A stretch of DNA of 64,000 nucleotides from G963665405 sp963665405 (lineage in GTDB: Bacteria > Chloroflexota > Dehalococcoidia > Lucifugimonadales > G963665405), in the NCBI GenBank assembly GCA_963665405.2, contig OY762261.2, positions 992,001 to 1,056,000 on the forward strand, written 5' to 3'. This document shows, one piece after another, positions 25,286 to 36,707 of the stretch; within the stretch, counting starts at the first letter, position 1; the number at the start of each line of letters is the position of its first letter. The notes beneath the pieces are model-generated. The model saw only the letters and a program-made list of their open reading frames with translations. It ran no database searches and was not told where the DNA came from. Position numbers and translations under genes: made by a program.

Positions 25286-26386
25286 ATGGCAAGAACGCCC
25301 TTTCCAGGGAGTCTTCTCGGCCGCACAAAGTCACCGGGCATCGCCTCGGCCGGGTGGCTGCGGTCCTATCCATGGAGACGCCTTCTCATAGGGCTGGCCG
25401 TCGTATTCCTGGCAGGGATCTTGGCCGCGGCGCTGGGCTCGGTCCGGATACCTCCATTGACGACCCTCTCGATCGTGCTTTCGAGACTTCCTGGGTTGGA
25501 GATCGGCTCGACGTGGCCGCAGTCGTGGGAGACGATCCTGTGGGACCTTCGGCTTCCCCGAATAGCCCTCGCTGGGATCGTAGGGGGCGCGCTGGCCGTC
25601 TCCGGAGCCACCTACCAGGGCCTGTTCAGAAACCCTCTGGCCGATCCGTACCTGATCGGGGTGGCGTCCGGAGCGGGTCTGGGGGCGACAGTCGTGCTGG
25701 TGACCGGCGTCCCCAGAGAGTTTTTCGGGATCAGCCTGCTGCCGGTCGCGGCCTTTGGCACCGGACTCGTGGCGGTGTCCGCCGCATACCTGGTGGCACG
25801 CCACTCCAGGGGCCTGGCGCTCCCGACGCTCATCCTGGCCGGGGTGGCGATAGCATCGTTCTGCGGCGCCATGATCAGCCTGCTGATGATCCGGAGCGAC
25901 CCCGACATCCGGCCACTGCTCAGCTGGCTGCTCGGAGGCTTCGTCTCCGCTCAGTGGAGACACAGCCTGCTGATACTCCCCTACCTGCTCCCCAGCGTTC
26001 TGGTCGTCCTGGCCTACGGCCGGATCCTGAACGTAATCCAGCTCGATGACCAGCAGGCGACGCAGCTTGGCGTCAACGTGGAGCGGACCAAGATCGTGCT
26101 GATCGTGGCGGCGTCGCTGGCAACCGCGGCGGCGGTCTCCTTCAGCGGACTCATCGGGTTCGTCGGGCTCATCGCGCCCCACGCGGTCCGCCTGGTCTGG
26201 GGCATGGACTACCGCACCCTGCTTCCGATGTCGGCCATCGTCGGGGCGGCGTTCCTGATTCTCGCGGACATGGTCGCCCGCACCGTGGCCAGCCCGGCTG
26301 AGCTTCCCGTCGGCATCATCACCGCCTTCTGCGGCGCCCCGTTCTTCCTCTATCTGCTCAGAAAACGAGGCAGGCTCGGCGGATGA
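25286..26386 (+). CDS. btuC: Cobalamin ABC transporter permease (FecCD family)
   Basis: A 366-residue polytopic membrane protein of the FecCD/BtuC family with about ten transmembrane segments. Landmarks are LRLPRIALAGIVGGALAVSGA, YQGLFRNPLADPYLIGVASG with the family GLFRNPLA-DP motif, GGFVSAQW and SGLIGFVGLIAPHAVRL, the loop that contacts the ATPase. ATG at 25286 is 12 bases after the btuF stop. It works as a homodimer with BtuD. Confidence 0.94.
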   Translation: MARTPFPGSLLGRTKSPGIASAGWLRSYPWRRLLIGLAVVFLAGILAAALGSVRIPPLTTLSIVLSRLPGLEIGSTWPQSWETILWDLRLPRIALAGIVGGALAVSGATYQGLFRNPLADPYLIGVASGAGLGATVVLVTGVPREFFGISLLPVAAFGTGLVAVSAAYLVARHSRGLALPTLILAGVAIASFCGAMISLLMIRSDPDIRPLLSWLLGGFVSAQWRHSLLILPYLLPSVLVVLAYGRILNVIQLDDQQATQLGVNVERTKIVLIVAASLATAAAVSFSGLIGFVGLIAPHAVRLVWGMDYRTLLPMSAIVGAAFLILADMVARTVASPAELPVGIITAFCGAPFFLYLLRKRGRLGG

Positions 26387-26450
26387 TCTCCCAAGCCCCG
26401 TACCCTGTACCGTATACCCGGGACGCAGTGCGCCGCTGATAGCTCGAAAA

Positions 26451-27251
26451 ATGCTTTCCGTCAAAAACCTCCATTTCGCCTACAAGAGCAACCGGGTTCT
26501 CCGTGGACTCGATCTGGATGTTGCGGAGGGCGAGCTGGTGGGCGTGGTTGGTCCGAACGGCTGCGGCAAGACGACGCTCCTCCAGCTCGTCAGCGGGCTG
26601 CTCGAGCCGGACGAGGGAGATATCCGTGTGAACGGGACGACGCTCGGCTCGCTGGGGCCCTCGGAGCGTGCCAGGCTGATCTCGGTCGTGCCTCAGAGCC
26701 CCCAGCTGCCGCTCGGTTTCACGGTGAAGGAGCTGGTGCTCATGGGCCGGAACCCTCACCTGCGCCTGCTACAGTGGGAGGGTCCCGGCGACATCGAGGT
26801 GGCGGAGCGAGCGATGGAGATGACCGGGCTCGCCTCGCTGCGAGAGAGAACGCTCGCCACGCTCTCCGGCGGTGAGCGTCAGCGGGCGCTGGTGGCGATG
26901 GCGCTGGCCCAGGAGTCGCCGGTGCTGCTGTTGGACGAGCCCACCGCCAGCCTCGACCTGGCCCATCAGACGCGGATCATGGACCTCGCGCGCGATGTTC
27001 AGGCGCGGCGCGGTGGGGCGATGCTGGTCTCGATGCACGACCTCACGCTCGCGGCCCAGTACTGCGACCGCCTGGTCATGATGGCCGGGGGCCGCGGCCA
27101 TGCGACCGGAACCCCCACCGAGGTCCTCACCCCCGAGAACATCGCGGCCGCCTACGGCACCGAGGTGTTCGTCCTTCCCCACCCGGTCGGCGGCACGCCC
27201 GTAGTCCTGCCGCTGCGGACCGCGGCGGACTCTAACGGCGCTCGCGACTGA
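26451..27251 (+). CDS. btuD: Cobalamin ABC transporter ATP-binding protein
   Basis: A 266-residue ABC ATPase. Walker A is GPNGCGKTT, the Q-loop is VVPQSPQLP, the signature is LSGGERQRALVAMAL, Walker B is VLLLDEPTASLDLAHQ, and the H-loop histidine is in VSMHDLTLA. ATG at 26451 follows btuC by 64 bases. The C-terminal EVLTPENIAAAYGTEVFVLP segment is typical of the Fe3+-siderophore/B12 subgroup. With btuF and btuC it forms one importer under the upstream riboswitch. Confidence 0.94.
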   Translation: MLSVKNLHFAYKSNRVLRGLDLDVAEGELVGVVGPNGCGKTTLLQLVSGLLEPDEGDIRVNGTTLGSLGPSERARLISVVPQSPQLPLGFTVKELVLMGRNPHLRLLQWEGPGDIEVAERAMEMTGLASLRERTLATLSGGERQRALVAMALAQESPVLLLDEPTASLDLAHQTRIMDLARDVQARRGGAMLVSMHDLTLAAQYCDRLVMMAGGRGHATGTPTEVLTPENIAAAYGTEVFVLPHPVGGTPVVLPLRTAADSNGARD

Positions 27252-27396
27252 AGGTTGCCCCGGTCTTGCTCAGCCCGTACGGCTGCTGTAAAGTACCAGG
27301 CATCCCGAGGCCGCCCGTCCCGCTCAAAGAGACCATCACGGCTCCGCTCGGGCGCCGCTCGACGCATCCCCACGGGAAACCGACGAGGAGGACAGC

Positions 27397-29745
<2,349 letters not shown>

Positions 29746-29760
29746 CCGGGTCTAGGAAGA

Positions 29761-29831
29761 GGGAGTGCAGAGGGACAAAGCCCCTTTGCCGGGAGTCTGA
29801 GGGTGTCCCTCAGATACTAACTCTCCCCCCC
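29761..29831 (+). repeat. Type A palindromic repeat, 15 bases after the CoxL-like stop
   Basis: Contains agggacaaagccccttt and the hairpin tctgaggg-tgt-ccctcaga. Close copies occur at 30831, 41548 (reverse) and 48945 (reverse). Confidence 0.75.
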
Positions 29832-29909
29832 GTAGAGGTGCAGTCAGGGCGTCGCGCGCGGCCCCAGTGCCACGAGGCGTCGCTGGCGAGAACTGTTGCG
29901 AAACGAGAT

Positions 29910-30794
29910 TTGACCCCGGAACCAATACAGGAAATTCTCGACAGGCTGGAGTCGGAGAGCTACATCGCCGATCCGGCCATCGCCACCTCTATCCACCTGG
30001 CCCAGGCTCTGGAGCGGCCCCTCCTCATCGAGGGAAGGGCCGGCGTCGGGAAGACCGAGATCGCCAACGTAATGGCGCGCCTCCTGGATACCAGGCTCAT
30101 CCGCCTCCAGTGTTACGAGGGCCTCGACGTGACGACCGCCCTCTACGAGTGGAACTACCCCAAGCAGCTCCTATGGATCAAGCTGGACGAGCAGTCTGGC
30201 CGGTCCACCGAGGACCGTGAGCGCGAGATATTCAGCGAGCCCTTCCTTCTCCAGCGTCCGCTGCTTGCCGCTCTGACGCAGGAGGACAAGGCTCCGGTGC
30301 TGCTCATCGACGAGGTCGACCGTGCCGACGAGGAGTTCGAGGCGTTCTTGCTCGAGGTCCTGGCCGACTTCCAGGTGACCATCCCGGAGATCGGCACCAT
30401 CAAGGCGACCAACCGCCCCCTCGTGATCCTCACGTCCAACCGGTCGCGTGACCTGTCCGACGCCCTGAGGCGGCGTTGCCTGTACCTCTGGATCGACTAC
30501 CCCGACCTCGAGAAGGAGCTGCGGATCGTCCGCACCAAGGTTCCCGGCATCGAAGACGAGCTGGCGCGTCAGGTGGCCGGCTTCGTGCAGCGGATGAGGG
30601 AGATGGGTCTGGACAAATCGCCGGGCGTCTCCGAAACTCTCGACTGGGCCAGGGCGATGGTGGTTCTGAACCACACACATCTCGATCCGGAGGTGATCCG
30701 CCAGACGCTCGGCTCGCTCGTCAAGGACGCCGACGACCTGGAGCGTTTTCGAGGAGACGCGATCGAAGCCATCCTCGCCACTGCCGAAGGGTAA
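29910..30794 (+). CDS. coxD: MoxR-family AAA+ ATPase, CoxD-like
   Basis: CoxD is the AAA+ chaperone that, with the VWA protein CoxE, matures the molybdenum-copper site of CO dehydrogenase. Walker A is EGRAGVGKTE, Walker B is VLLIDEVDRADEEFEAFLLE, sensor 1 is VILTSNRSRDLSDALRRRCL, all in the MoxR pattern. YEGLDVTTALYEWNYPKQLL is typical of CoxD. TTG at 29910 gives LTPEPIQEILDRLESESYIA, the family N-terminus; the longer frame from 29838 adds basic residues from repeat DNA. The CoxE homologue is not here but at 55035-56162, on the other strand. Confidence 0.85.
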   Translation: MTPEPIQEILDRLESESYIADPAIATSIHLAQALERPLLIEGRAGVGKTEIANVMARLLDTRLIRLQCYEGLDVTTALYEWNYPKQLLWIKLDEQSGRSTEDREREIFSEPFLLQRPLLAALTQEDKAPVLLIDEVDRADEEFEAFLLEVLADFQVTIPEIGTIKATNRPLVILTSNRSRDLSDALRRRCLYLWIDYPDLEKELRIVRTKVPGIEDELARQVAGFVQRMREMGLDKSPGVSETLDWARAMVVLNHTHLDPEVIRQTLGSLVKDADDLERFRGDAIEAILATAEG

Positions 30795-30830
30795 ATCGTT
30801 CAACGTGGCGTCTGAAAGTCGTAAGGAAAA

Positions 30831-30900
30831 GGGGGGAGTGCAGTGGAGCAGAGCCCCTATCCGCGGAGTCTGAAGGTGTCCCCCAGAAGCTCCCTCCACC
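30831..30900 (+). repeat. Type A palindromic repeat after coxD
   Basis: gcagagcccctatccgcgga, then gtctgaaggtgtccccc, about 37 bases after the coxD stop. It is a diverged copy of the repeat at 29761. Confidence 0.6.
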
Positions 30901-30946
30901 CGACATCGTGGGGAGGGGACGCTCCCAAAGAAGAAGAAGAAGAAGA

Positions 30947-30980
30947 GGTAGCCGATGACCGTCATGACAGGACAGGAAGG
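30947..30980 (+). repeat. Duplicated leader and first codons of the ThDP decarboxylase gene
   Basis: gtagccgatgaccgtcatga and the next bases nearly match gtaaccgatggccgtcatga at the real start (31180). This upstream copy has an ATG at 30955 but runs out of frame similarity after eight codons. A (gaa)n run precedes it. The 392-base gap 30795-31186 is otherwise filled by repeats of types A and B. Confidence 0.55.
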
Positions 30981-31072
30981 GGCGACCCTCCGACAGTCGT
31001 CCTCGCGCGGCGCCCCGTTGGAAAGGTAGCGGTAAGCAACCCATCCCCGATCGGGTCGGGAACGAACGTAGC

Positions 31073-31172
31073 CGGGGGACCCAAAGGGGACAGAGCCCCC
31101 TTTGGCGGGGGTTTGGGGGCGTCCCCCGAGATAAAACACTCAAGGGCGGGAGGGTGGGACAAAGCACCCCCC
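31073..31172 (+). repeat. Type B palindromic repeat before the ThDP decarboxylase
   Basis: cccaaaggggacagagcccc, ctttggcggg and gggcgtcccc form nested stems, followed by gggcgggagggtgggacaaa. Copies lie at 36585 and, reversed, at 44250. Confidence 0.7.
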
Positions 31173-31186
31173 AGAGGGAGTAACCG

Positions 31187-32854
31187 ATGGCCGTCATGAC
31201 AGGCAAGAAGGCCCTGATGGAGATGCTCCGCGCCGAAGGCGTCGAGTACATCTTCGGGAACCCGGGCACGAGCGAGAGCGCGATCATGGACGTGCTGGAG
31301 CACTACCCTGATCTGAAGTACGTGCTCGTGACTCAAGAGGGAGCCGCGATGGGGGCGGCCGACGCCTACGCCCGCTCGACCGGAAGGCCGTCGTTCGTCA
31401 ACCTGCACATCGAGACCGGCCTGGCCAACGGTATCAGCCTGCTGAACAACGCATATGCCGGGGGCACCCCATTGGTGCTGACCTCCGGGAACAAAGACAT
31501 CCGGAAGCTGACGGAGGGGCGGACCCAGCTCGCGGAGATGGTCCGGGTCCTCACCAAGTGGAGCGTGGAGCTCACTCATCCTGGCCAGGTCGCGGGAGCG
31601 GTCCGCCGCGCCTTCAACGAGGCGAAGACGCCTCCGACGGGTCCGGTCTTCGTCGGGTTCTCCGCTAACTCGCTTGACGGCGAGGCGGAGGCCGAGATCG
31701 TCCCGTCCGCCCCCGGCTACTTTCGCACCGCTCCGGACGAGCGCGCAATAGCGGAGGCCAGCCGGGTACTCGCCACGGCGACCAACCCAATCATGTTAGT
31801 TGGAGACCGGGTGGCCCAATCCAAGGCGGCCGACGAGGCCGTCCGGGTGGCCGAGCTGATCGGTGCGCCGGTCTACTCGACAGTCTACTCGGAGATGAAC
31901 TTCCCGACGGCCCATCCCCAGTACATGGGTGGGGTCAGGCACGGGTTCCCAGACACCAAGACCCTCCTGTCGGAGGCCGACGTCGTTCTCGCCGTGGGCA
32001 ACGTCTTTTCCGGATACTTCTTCTTCCCGTCCGACGCCAGCAGCTCGCTGAATCCAGATACAACGCTGGTGCACATGGACGCCTCCGCACGGGAGGTCGG
32101 CAAGAGCGAGCCGACCGACGTAGGGATCATCGCGGACCCCAAGGTCGGCCTGTCTCATCTGGCCGATGCCCTCGACGGCGACATGTCCGGCTCCGCCAGG
32201 GAGGCGGCCAAGGGCCGCGCCGCGCGTCTGGCGGAGAAGAAGGCAGCGGCCAGGGACGCGTGGGAGCAACGCCTGAAGCGGAAGTGGGACCAAACCCCGA
32301 TGTCTCCTGAGAGGATGATGACCGAGGTCGCCGCGGCAATTCCGGCTGACACCGTCATAGTCGACGACTCGGTGACGACCCGGCAGGCGGTCTTCGGGGC
32401 CATGGACTTCGCCCGGCCGGGATCGATCTTCGGCGAGCGGGGCGGCGCCATAGGCTGGGGAATGGGCGCCGGCATGGGCGCCAAGCTGGCGAACCCGGAC
32501 CGCCCGGTCGTTGCGATCGTCGGCGACGGCAGCGCGATGATGACCGTCCAGAGCCTCTGGACCGCGGCCGTGGAGAATATCCCCGTGGTCTACGTCATCT
32601 GCAACAACCAGACCTACCGGGTGCTCAAGATCAACATGGACATCTATAAGCAAGAGGTCCTGAAGGACGGGGCGCAGAGCAAGTACATGGGCATGGACTT
32701 CCCGAGCCGCCTCAATCTCGCCGGGATGGCCGAGGCGATGGGGGTCTACGCCCGCAGGATCGAGAACCCCGATGACCTGGGTCCCGCGATGCGCCACGCC
32801 CTGGACCTCGGCAAGCCGGCGCTCCTGGACGTCATCATCGACGGCTCGCTGTAG
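31187..32854 (+). CDS. Thiamine-diphosphate-dependent decarboxylase, benzoylformate decarboxylase-like
   Basis: A 555-residue member of the acetolactate synthase/pyruvate decarboxylase superfamily. The N-terminal GVEYIFGNPGTSESAIMDVLE with the ThDP-activating glutamate in VLVTQEGAAMGAADAYARS, the central domain, and the C-terminal ThDP motif GDGSAMMTVQSLWTAAVENI to ICNN are complete. The GNPGTSE start and the absence of a regulatory domain point to benzoylformate decarboxylase or oxalyl-CoA/phosphonopyruvate-type enzymes; the closest is MdlC-like, but substrate cannot be set. ATG at 31187 has GGAG upstream; ATG at 31196 is also possible. Confidence 0.85.
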   Translation: MAVMTGKKALMEMLRAEGVEYIFGNPGTSESAIMDVLEHYPDLKYVLVTQEGAAMGAADAYARSTGRPSFVNLHIETGLANGISLLNNAYAGGTPLVLTSGNKDIRKLTEGRTQLAEMVRVLTKWSVELTHPGQVAGAVRRAFNEAKTPPTGPVFVGFSANSLDGEAEAEIVPSAPGYFRTAPDERAIAEASRVLATATNPIMLVGDRVAQSKAADEAVRVAELIGAPVYSTVYSEMNFPTAHPQYMGGVRHGFPDTKTLLSEADVVLAVGNVFSGYFFFPSDASSSLNPDTTLVHMDASAREVGKSEPTDVGIIADPKVGLSHLADALDGDMSGSAREAAKGRAARLAEKKAAARDAWEQRLKRKWDQTPMSPERMMTEVAAAIPADTVIVDDSVTTRQAVFGAMDFARPGSIFGERGGAIGWGMGAGMGAKLANPDRPVVAIVGDGSAMMTVQSLWTAAVENIPVVYVICNNQTYRVLKINMDIYKQEVLKDGAQSKYMGMDFPSRLNLAGMAEAMGVYARRIENPDDLGPAMRHALDLGKPALLDVIIDGSL

Positions 32855-33010
32855 AGCTCGTCGGTCGCCTCGGGAGCTCCAGCGACCGATTTCACAATGA
32901 CCCCCGCAGAGCGGTGGGATGATGGAACGTCGAAGCAGTAACAGAGGAAGAATTCTGTCTGTTGGCATTGTTCTCCTCCTGACTGCGGTCGCGTGCACTT
33001 CCCCACCGAA

Positions 33011-33228
33011 GACAGCGCCGACGCCCATACTCACACCGACACCGACACCGACACCGACAGCTATACCTACACCCTTGCCCAGATCCGCACCTGTCGCCGC
33101 GTTGATCGCTACGCCTACGCCACCGGAGACAGCGCCGACGCGCATACTCACACCCACAGCGACAGCTACGCCTACACCCTTGCCCAGACCCACACCTCTC
33201 GCCACGTTAATCGCTACGCCTACGCCGA
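33011..33228 (+). repeat. Tandem 117-base repeat coding for the Pro/Thr linker
   Basis: Two units start at gacagcgccgacgc (33011 and 33128). Each codes for a 39-residue Pro/Thr stretch such as TAPTPILTPTPTPTPT or TAPTRILTPTATATPT followed by ATLIATPTP. They diverge at many third positions, so the duplication is old. Confidence 0.8.
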
Positions 33229-33441
33229 CACTTGTTCCGGCGACCGAATCTCTGAGGGCGCGAGTAGACGCCGCCTATGGAGCCCTCAACGAACAGAGGT
33301 GGGAAGACATGTATGGCTACCTGGTGTTGGCCGCAAGGCAAAACTGCACGCGTCAGCGGTTCTCGGAATTCATGGAGGACAGCCTCAGGGCTGCGAAAGG
33401 CCTCATAAAGCTGGGGTACGATCTGAGAGACGAACCGCTAA

Positions 33442-35145
33442 ACCCGAATCCACCGAAGGTATGACGTTGCAGCAGCAAATGGGTGATGAGGGGCAAAGGG
33501 AGGCGATGGTCCGGGCACGATTCGGGTAAATGGGGCCGGTGTCTGTCTTCAGCCGCCGCGGGGAGACCTTGTGACCGTCTGGGGACGTTGGGTAGGGCGA
33601 GATGGCGGGGAGAGGACGCGGCGAGAGGTGCTCGCGGACCGGACTGGCGCGAGTTTGCGGGGACGTTCGGTTGGGCGGATGGCGGGTCAGTTGCGGACGG
33701 GCGCCGTCAGGCTGGGAGTGGAAACGCTCGCAGCCGTGCCAGGGCGCGACTGAACTGGGTTTTAGCGCTGTGGCAGATGCAGGGTGAGGCGGCGTGCCGA
33801 GCGGGTGAGCCGTCCGGCCAGGGAGAAGAACCGTCGCCGAAGGGTCTTGGTGGTCGCGATCTGCTCGCCCAGACCGATCCGCGCCGTCCAGCGGGCCAGG
33901 TTGTGGGCCATCACCTGTACCGCCAGCCAAGCGCCGTTGGCGGCGAAGCGGCCGGACGGCATGTGGTTCAGACCGACGCCGTACTTGAGGTCTCGAATGG
34001 CGTTCTCGATCTCGGCGTGGCGGCGGTGGTCGGCCTCCAGTTCCAGGGTCTCTCCGTCCCGGTCGGTGATGAAGCCGTGATAGCTGTAGGTGGCGAAGAG
34101 GGCCAGTTGGGAACCGGGCGTGGGCTTCACCCGCCGGACGATGAGCCGCACCGGTGCGGCGCCGGGCTCAGTCCGGAAGGGGGTGTAGGTGGTCTGCGCC
34201 ACATCGGCGGCGCCGTCCATCCAGTAGGGGACCGGCGTCCAGTCTGCATCGGGAATCGCCTCGATCAGGTTCCGCAGGCTTTTGTGCTGGCGGATGGTGA
34301 TGGAGAAGCGGACATCCATCTCACGACAGGCGGCGACGAGAGCGTGGGCGTAGAAGCCGCTGTCGGCCCGCGCCGTAAGTTGCCCGCTGGCCCCGGCACG
34401 GCGAACCCGGCTCACCGTTTCACGCAGGAAGTGGGCGGCGCCCCGAGCGGTGTTGGCGCGGCCCTCGCGCAGCCGGGACATCAGCACGTCGCCGGTGCCG
34501 GCGGCGACGGCCAACAGGGGGTGATAGCCCCGCTTGCCGGTATAGCCGTGGTGGCGCGCTCCCTCCTTGGCCAGTCCATAGGTCTCGCAGATGGTCGAGT
34601 CCAGGTCGATGGTCAGGGGCGAGTCGCCGGGTCCGGCCCCAGCGGCCCAGGCCCGGGCCAACAACTGGCGGCTCACGCGGTCGAGTTGACGGACATGCCC
34701 CCACCGGAAGCTGCGCAGGAACGTCCCCAGGGTGGATGGCGCCTTGACCACGCAGCCTAGAACACCGACCGTCCCACCAGCGCGCAGCGCATCGGCGTCG
34801 TCGATGCAGTCGCCGCCAGCCAGCGCGGAAGCGACCAGCGTCAGCATCTTGTCCCCCGTGTTCGCCCGTCCCGGCGCGCCGCCGAGGTCAAGGTGATGGT
34901 CGACGAGTTCTCGCAGGCCCAGGTGCCGGGCGAGGGTGGCCGGCACGAGCAGGCCGGCATTGGCCACCAGGCGATGGTCGTCAAAGAGGATGCGGATACG
35001 GTCGGGTTTGTTCTGTGGCAGCATCTATTGGGTGCTCCTTGTTTCCGCGCGGGTTTCTGTTCCAAAACCATTATCCCAGATTCAGAGGAGCACCCTCTAG
35101 CTTCTTCATGGGCTGTCCCCAAGGCCGTCATTCGGTGGATTCGGG
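33442..35145 (-). mobile_element. Complete IS1380-family insertion sequence
   Basis: The terminal inverted repeats are cccgaatccaccgaa (33443-33457) and ttcggtggattcggg (35131-35145), and the 4-base direct repeat ctaa flanks the element (33438-33441 and 35146-35149). The length is about 1.7 kb, normal for the family. It carries one transposase gene on the minus strand. About 320 bases between the transposase stop and the left end are non-coding and are shared with the copy at 1-776. The exact target duplication argues for direct transposition into this site. Confidence 0.92.
33762..35024 (-). CDS. IS1380-family transposase
   Basis: A 420-residue DDE transposase with the N-terminal LLVPATLARHLGLRELVDHH, the segment TIDLDSTICETYGLAKEGAR with the first catalytic aspartate region, LTARADSGFYAHALVAAC with the second, and HAEIENAIRDLKYGVGLNHM near the C-terminus with the glutamate. 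ATG at 35024 gives MLPQNKPDRIRIL. The protein ends at LHLPQR, where an 8-base difference from the copy at 1-507 creates an earlier stop. The catalytic part is complete, so the element may be active. Confidence 0.92.
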   Translation of the reverse strand: MLPQNKPDRIRILFDDHRLVANAGLLVPATLARHLGLRELVDHHLDLGGAPGRANTGDKMLTLVASALAGGDCIDDADALRAGGTVGVLGCVVKAPSTLGTFLRSFRWGHVRQLDRVSRQLLARAWAAGAGPGDSPLTIDLDSTICETYGLAKEGARHHGYTGKRGYHPLLAVAAGTGDVLMSRLREGRANTARGAAHFLRETVSRVRRAGASGQLTARADSGFYAHALVAACREMDVRFSITIRQHKSLRNLIEAIPDADWTPVPYWMDGAADVAQTTYTPFRTEPGAAPVRLIVRRVKPTPGSQLALFATYSYHGFITDRDGETLELEADHRRHAEIENAIRDLKYGVGLNHMPSGRFAANGAWLAVQVMAHNLARWTARIGLGEQIATTKTLRRRFFSLAGRLTRSARRLTLHLPQR

Positions 35146-36253
35146 CTAAAGGGTGATGTGAAGCTGGAGTGGCGACCGGGGACAGTGAGGGTGAACGACG
35201 AGGTGGCGCGGGTGAGCGTAGAAATTGTCGCCGTCATTGAGGGTCGGACAAAGACCATCGGCACCGCGGAAGAAGTGTGGGTTCTTCGTGAGGGGGAATG
35301 GTGGATAAAACCGGAGAACACTGAGCGGCCCTGTGATTTCAGTCCCGCTAATGCGACTCCAGCCGCCACATCTACGCCACCTCCCGTCTATACACCGATA
35401 CCTGACTCTCCGGAGGCACTGTTCCATCACGCACGGGTATCAATGGCTGCCATCCACAGCTTTCAGATTGAGCCCTCCGGCGAAGGTAGCCGGGAGGGGA
35501 ATCGTCACGGAACGAACGGTGACAGCGACGATCTCCGGGGATAGGCTGGATATCAAGGTGACCGCGCTTATCATTTCCCCACCAGAGGAAGACAAGTTCC
35601 ACATACGGTTTGTCCCTCCGTACGCCTATGTAGGGTCAGAGTTCGTAGGTTTAATGTTCTCTGAATTTAGATTCGGGCCGTATACACCCGCTTCTTGGGT
35701 GCGTTTTGATACCCGCGAGCTACCCTTCTTTTGGGAGTTTCCGCCCATCCTAACGGTGGTACACCGGAACATCGCCGTGCCGGTACTACTTGACCCCGCT
35801 ATTCCACTGTCACTCTTCCGAGTGGAAGACCTCAGATACGACAGGGTCGAAGGCGAGGAGGCTCGCCATCTATTGGTCCACGTGGAGTGGAAAACAGTGC
35901 GCGACTGGCTGGAGAGTAGCGGTCAGGTGGAGCGAGCCGGAGCGTTAGACATCCACCGATGGGGCAGTGAGATCGAGATGTGGATCGACGGGGCAGGGTT
36001 GGTGAAGCAGATGAGGGTCTTGAAGCGTAGTCAGCCAGAAGATAGCGGCACATCCATTTTATGGACACGGCTCGTCGAGCCCTTCGGCTCAGCTACGTTT
36101 GGCTCAGGAAGCTTTCCAGCGGCGGATTTGACCATACGTTTCTCCATCCCCGGCGGCAAGCTCACAATAGAAGAGCCCACACTGTCAGACACATTCGTGT
36201 TTGACAAGTCGTTGCTGGGTGGGACGCCTACTCCCTCACCTTCAAGTAGGTAG

Positions 36254-36707
36254 CTGAACCGACTAGCGTACACCTCTCGAGGAGAAGGCTCGTATTGCGG
36301 AGCCCAAGTGGGGCTCCGAGCCGAGCGGCTAATCAGCATTGGCTGGCTCCGGACTCGTCGGACGGAAGAGAGATTCCCCAGCTGCACCACTGGATCGAGC
36401 TCGCACCCCCGGCTTGGTGATACTGTGTAGGGGCGCTCCGCCCTGCACCCTCTAGTTTGCGAGCGACCCGCTGATTCGAGATCGGAATGGGGGGCGTAGA
36501 AGGGCGTCGCCCCTGTTCCGGCGGCGAGACCGCTGGAGCAGTTGCAGAAGCGCTCGGTGACCGGTGGGCAACCAACATGGCCGTGGGCTCCAAAGGGGGC
36601 CGAGCCCCCTTGCGGGGTTTGGGATGCCCCCAAAAACCTAGGGCGGGCGGGTGGGAAAAAGAGCACCCAAAGGGGTGGAGCGGCCGGCGAACGCAGCTTG
36701 AGCGACT
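36254..36707. other. Intergenic region with type B repeat, no gene
   Basis: 454 bases between the broken lipoprotein gene and dinB. At 36585-36668 it has a type B repeat (gctccaaagggggccgagcc, then cccttgcggggtttggga, then ggcgggcgggtgggaaaaag). The remainder is high-GC DNA in which I see no coding frame with family similarity and no clear promoter. Confidence 0.6.

Larger units (their letters stand above)
32919..36253 (+). pseudogene. NTF2-like/LppX-like lipoprotein gene broken by an IS1380 element and a frameshift
   Basis: Part 1 (32919-33441) has a lipobox (LLLTAVAC), two 39-residue Pro/Thr repeats and the first half of an NTF2-like domain (ARVDAAYGALNEQRWEDMYG). It is cut after DEPL by the insertion at 33442-35145, flanked by ctaa on both sides. 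Removing the element and one ctaa joins DEPL directly to KGDVKLEWRPGTVRVNDEVA in the same frame, completing the NTF2-like domain up to WWIKPEN. A second Pro/Thr linker and the start of an LppX-like domain (PEALFHHARVSMAAIHSFQI) follow. Between about 35465 and 35505 the frame changes by one base and continues as GIVTERTVTATISGDRLDIK to the stop at 36253. The intact protein would be a two-domain ligand-carrier lipoprotein. Confidence 0.85.

Noticed and set aside
33001..33230. CRISPR-like or satellite repeat
   Set aside because: Only two units, in frame with a lipoprotein linker; there are no spacers.
33483..34760. 425-residue open frame antisense to the IS1380 transposase
   Set aside because: It mirrors the transposase codons, has no family similarity, and the transposase on the other strand is clearly real.
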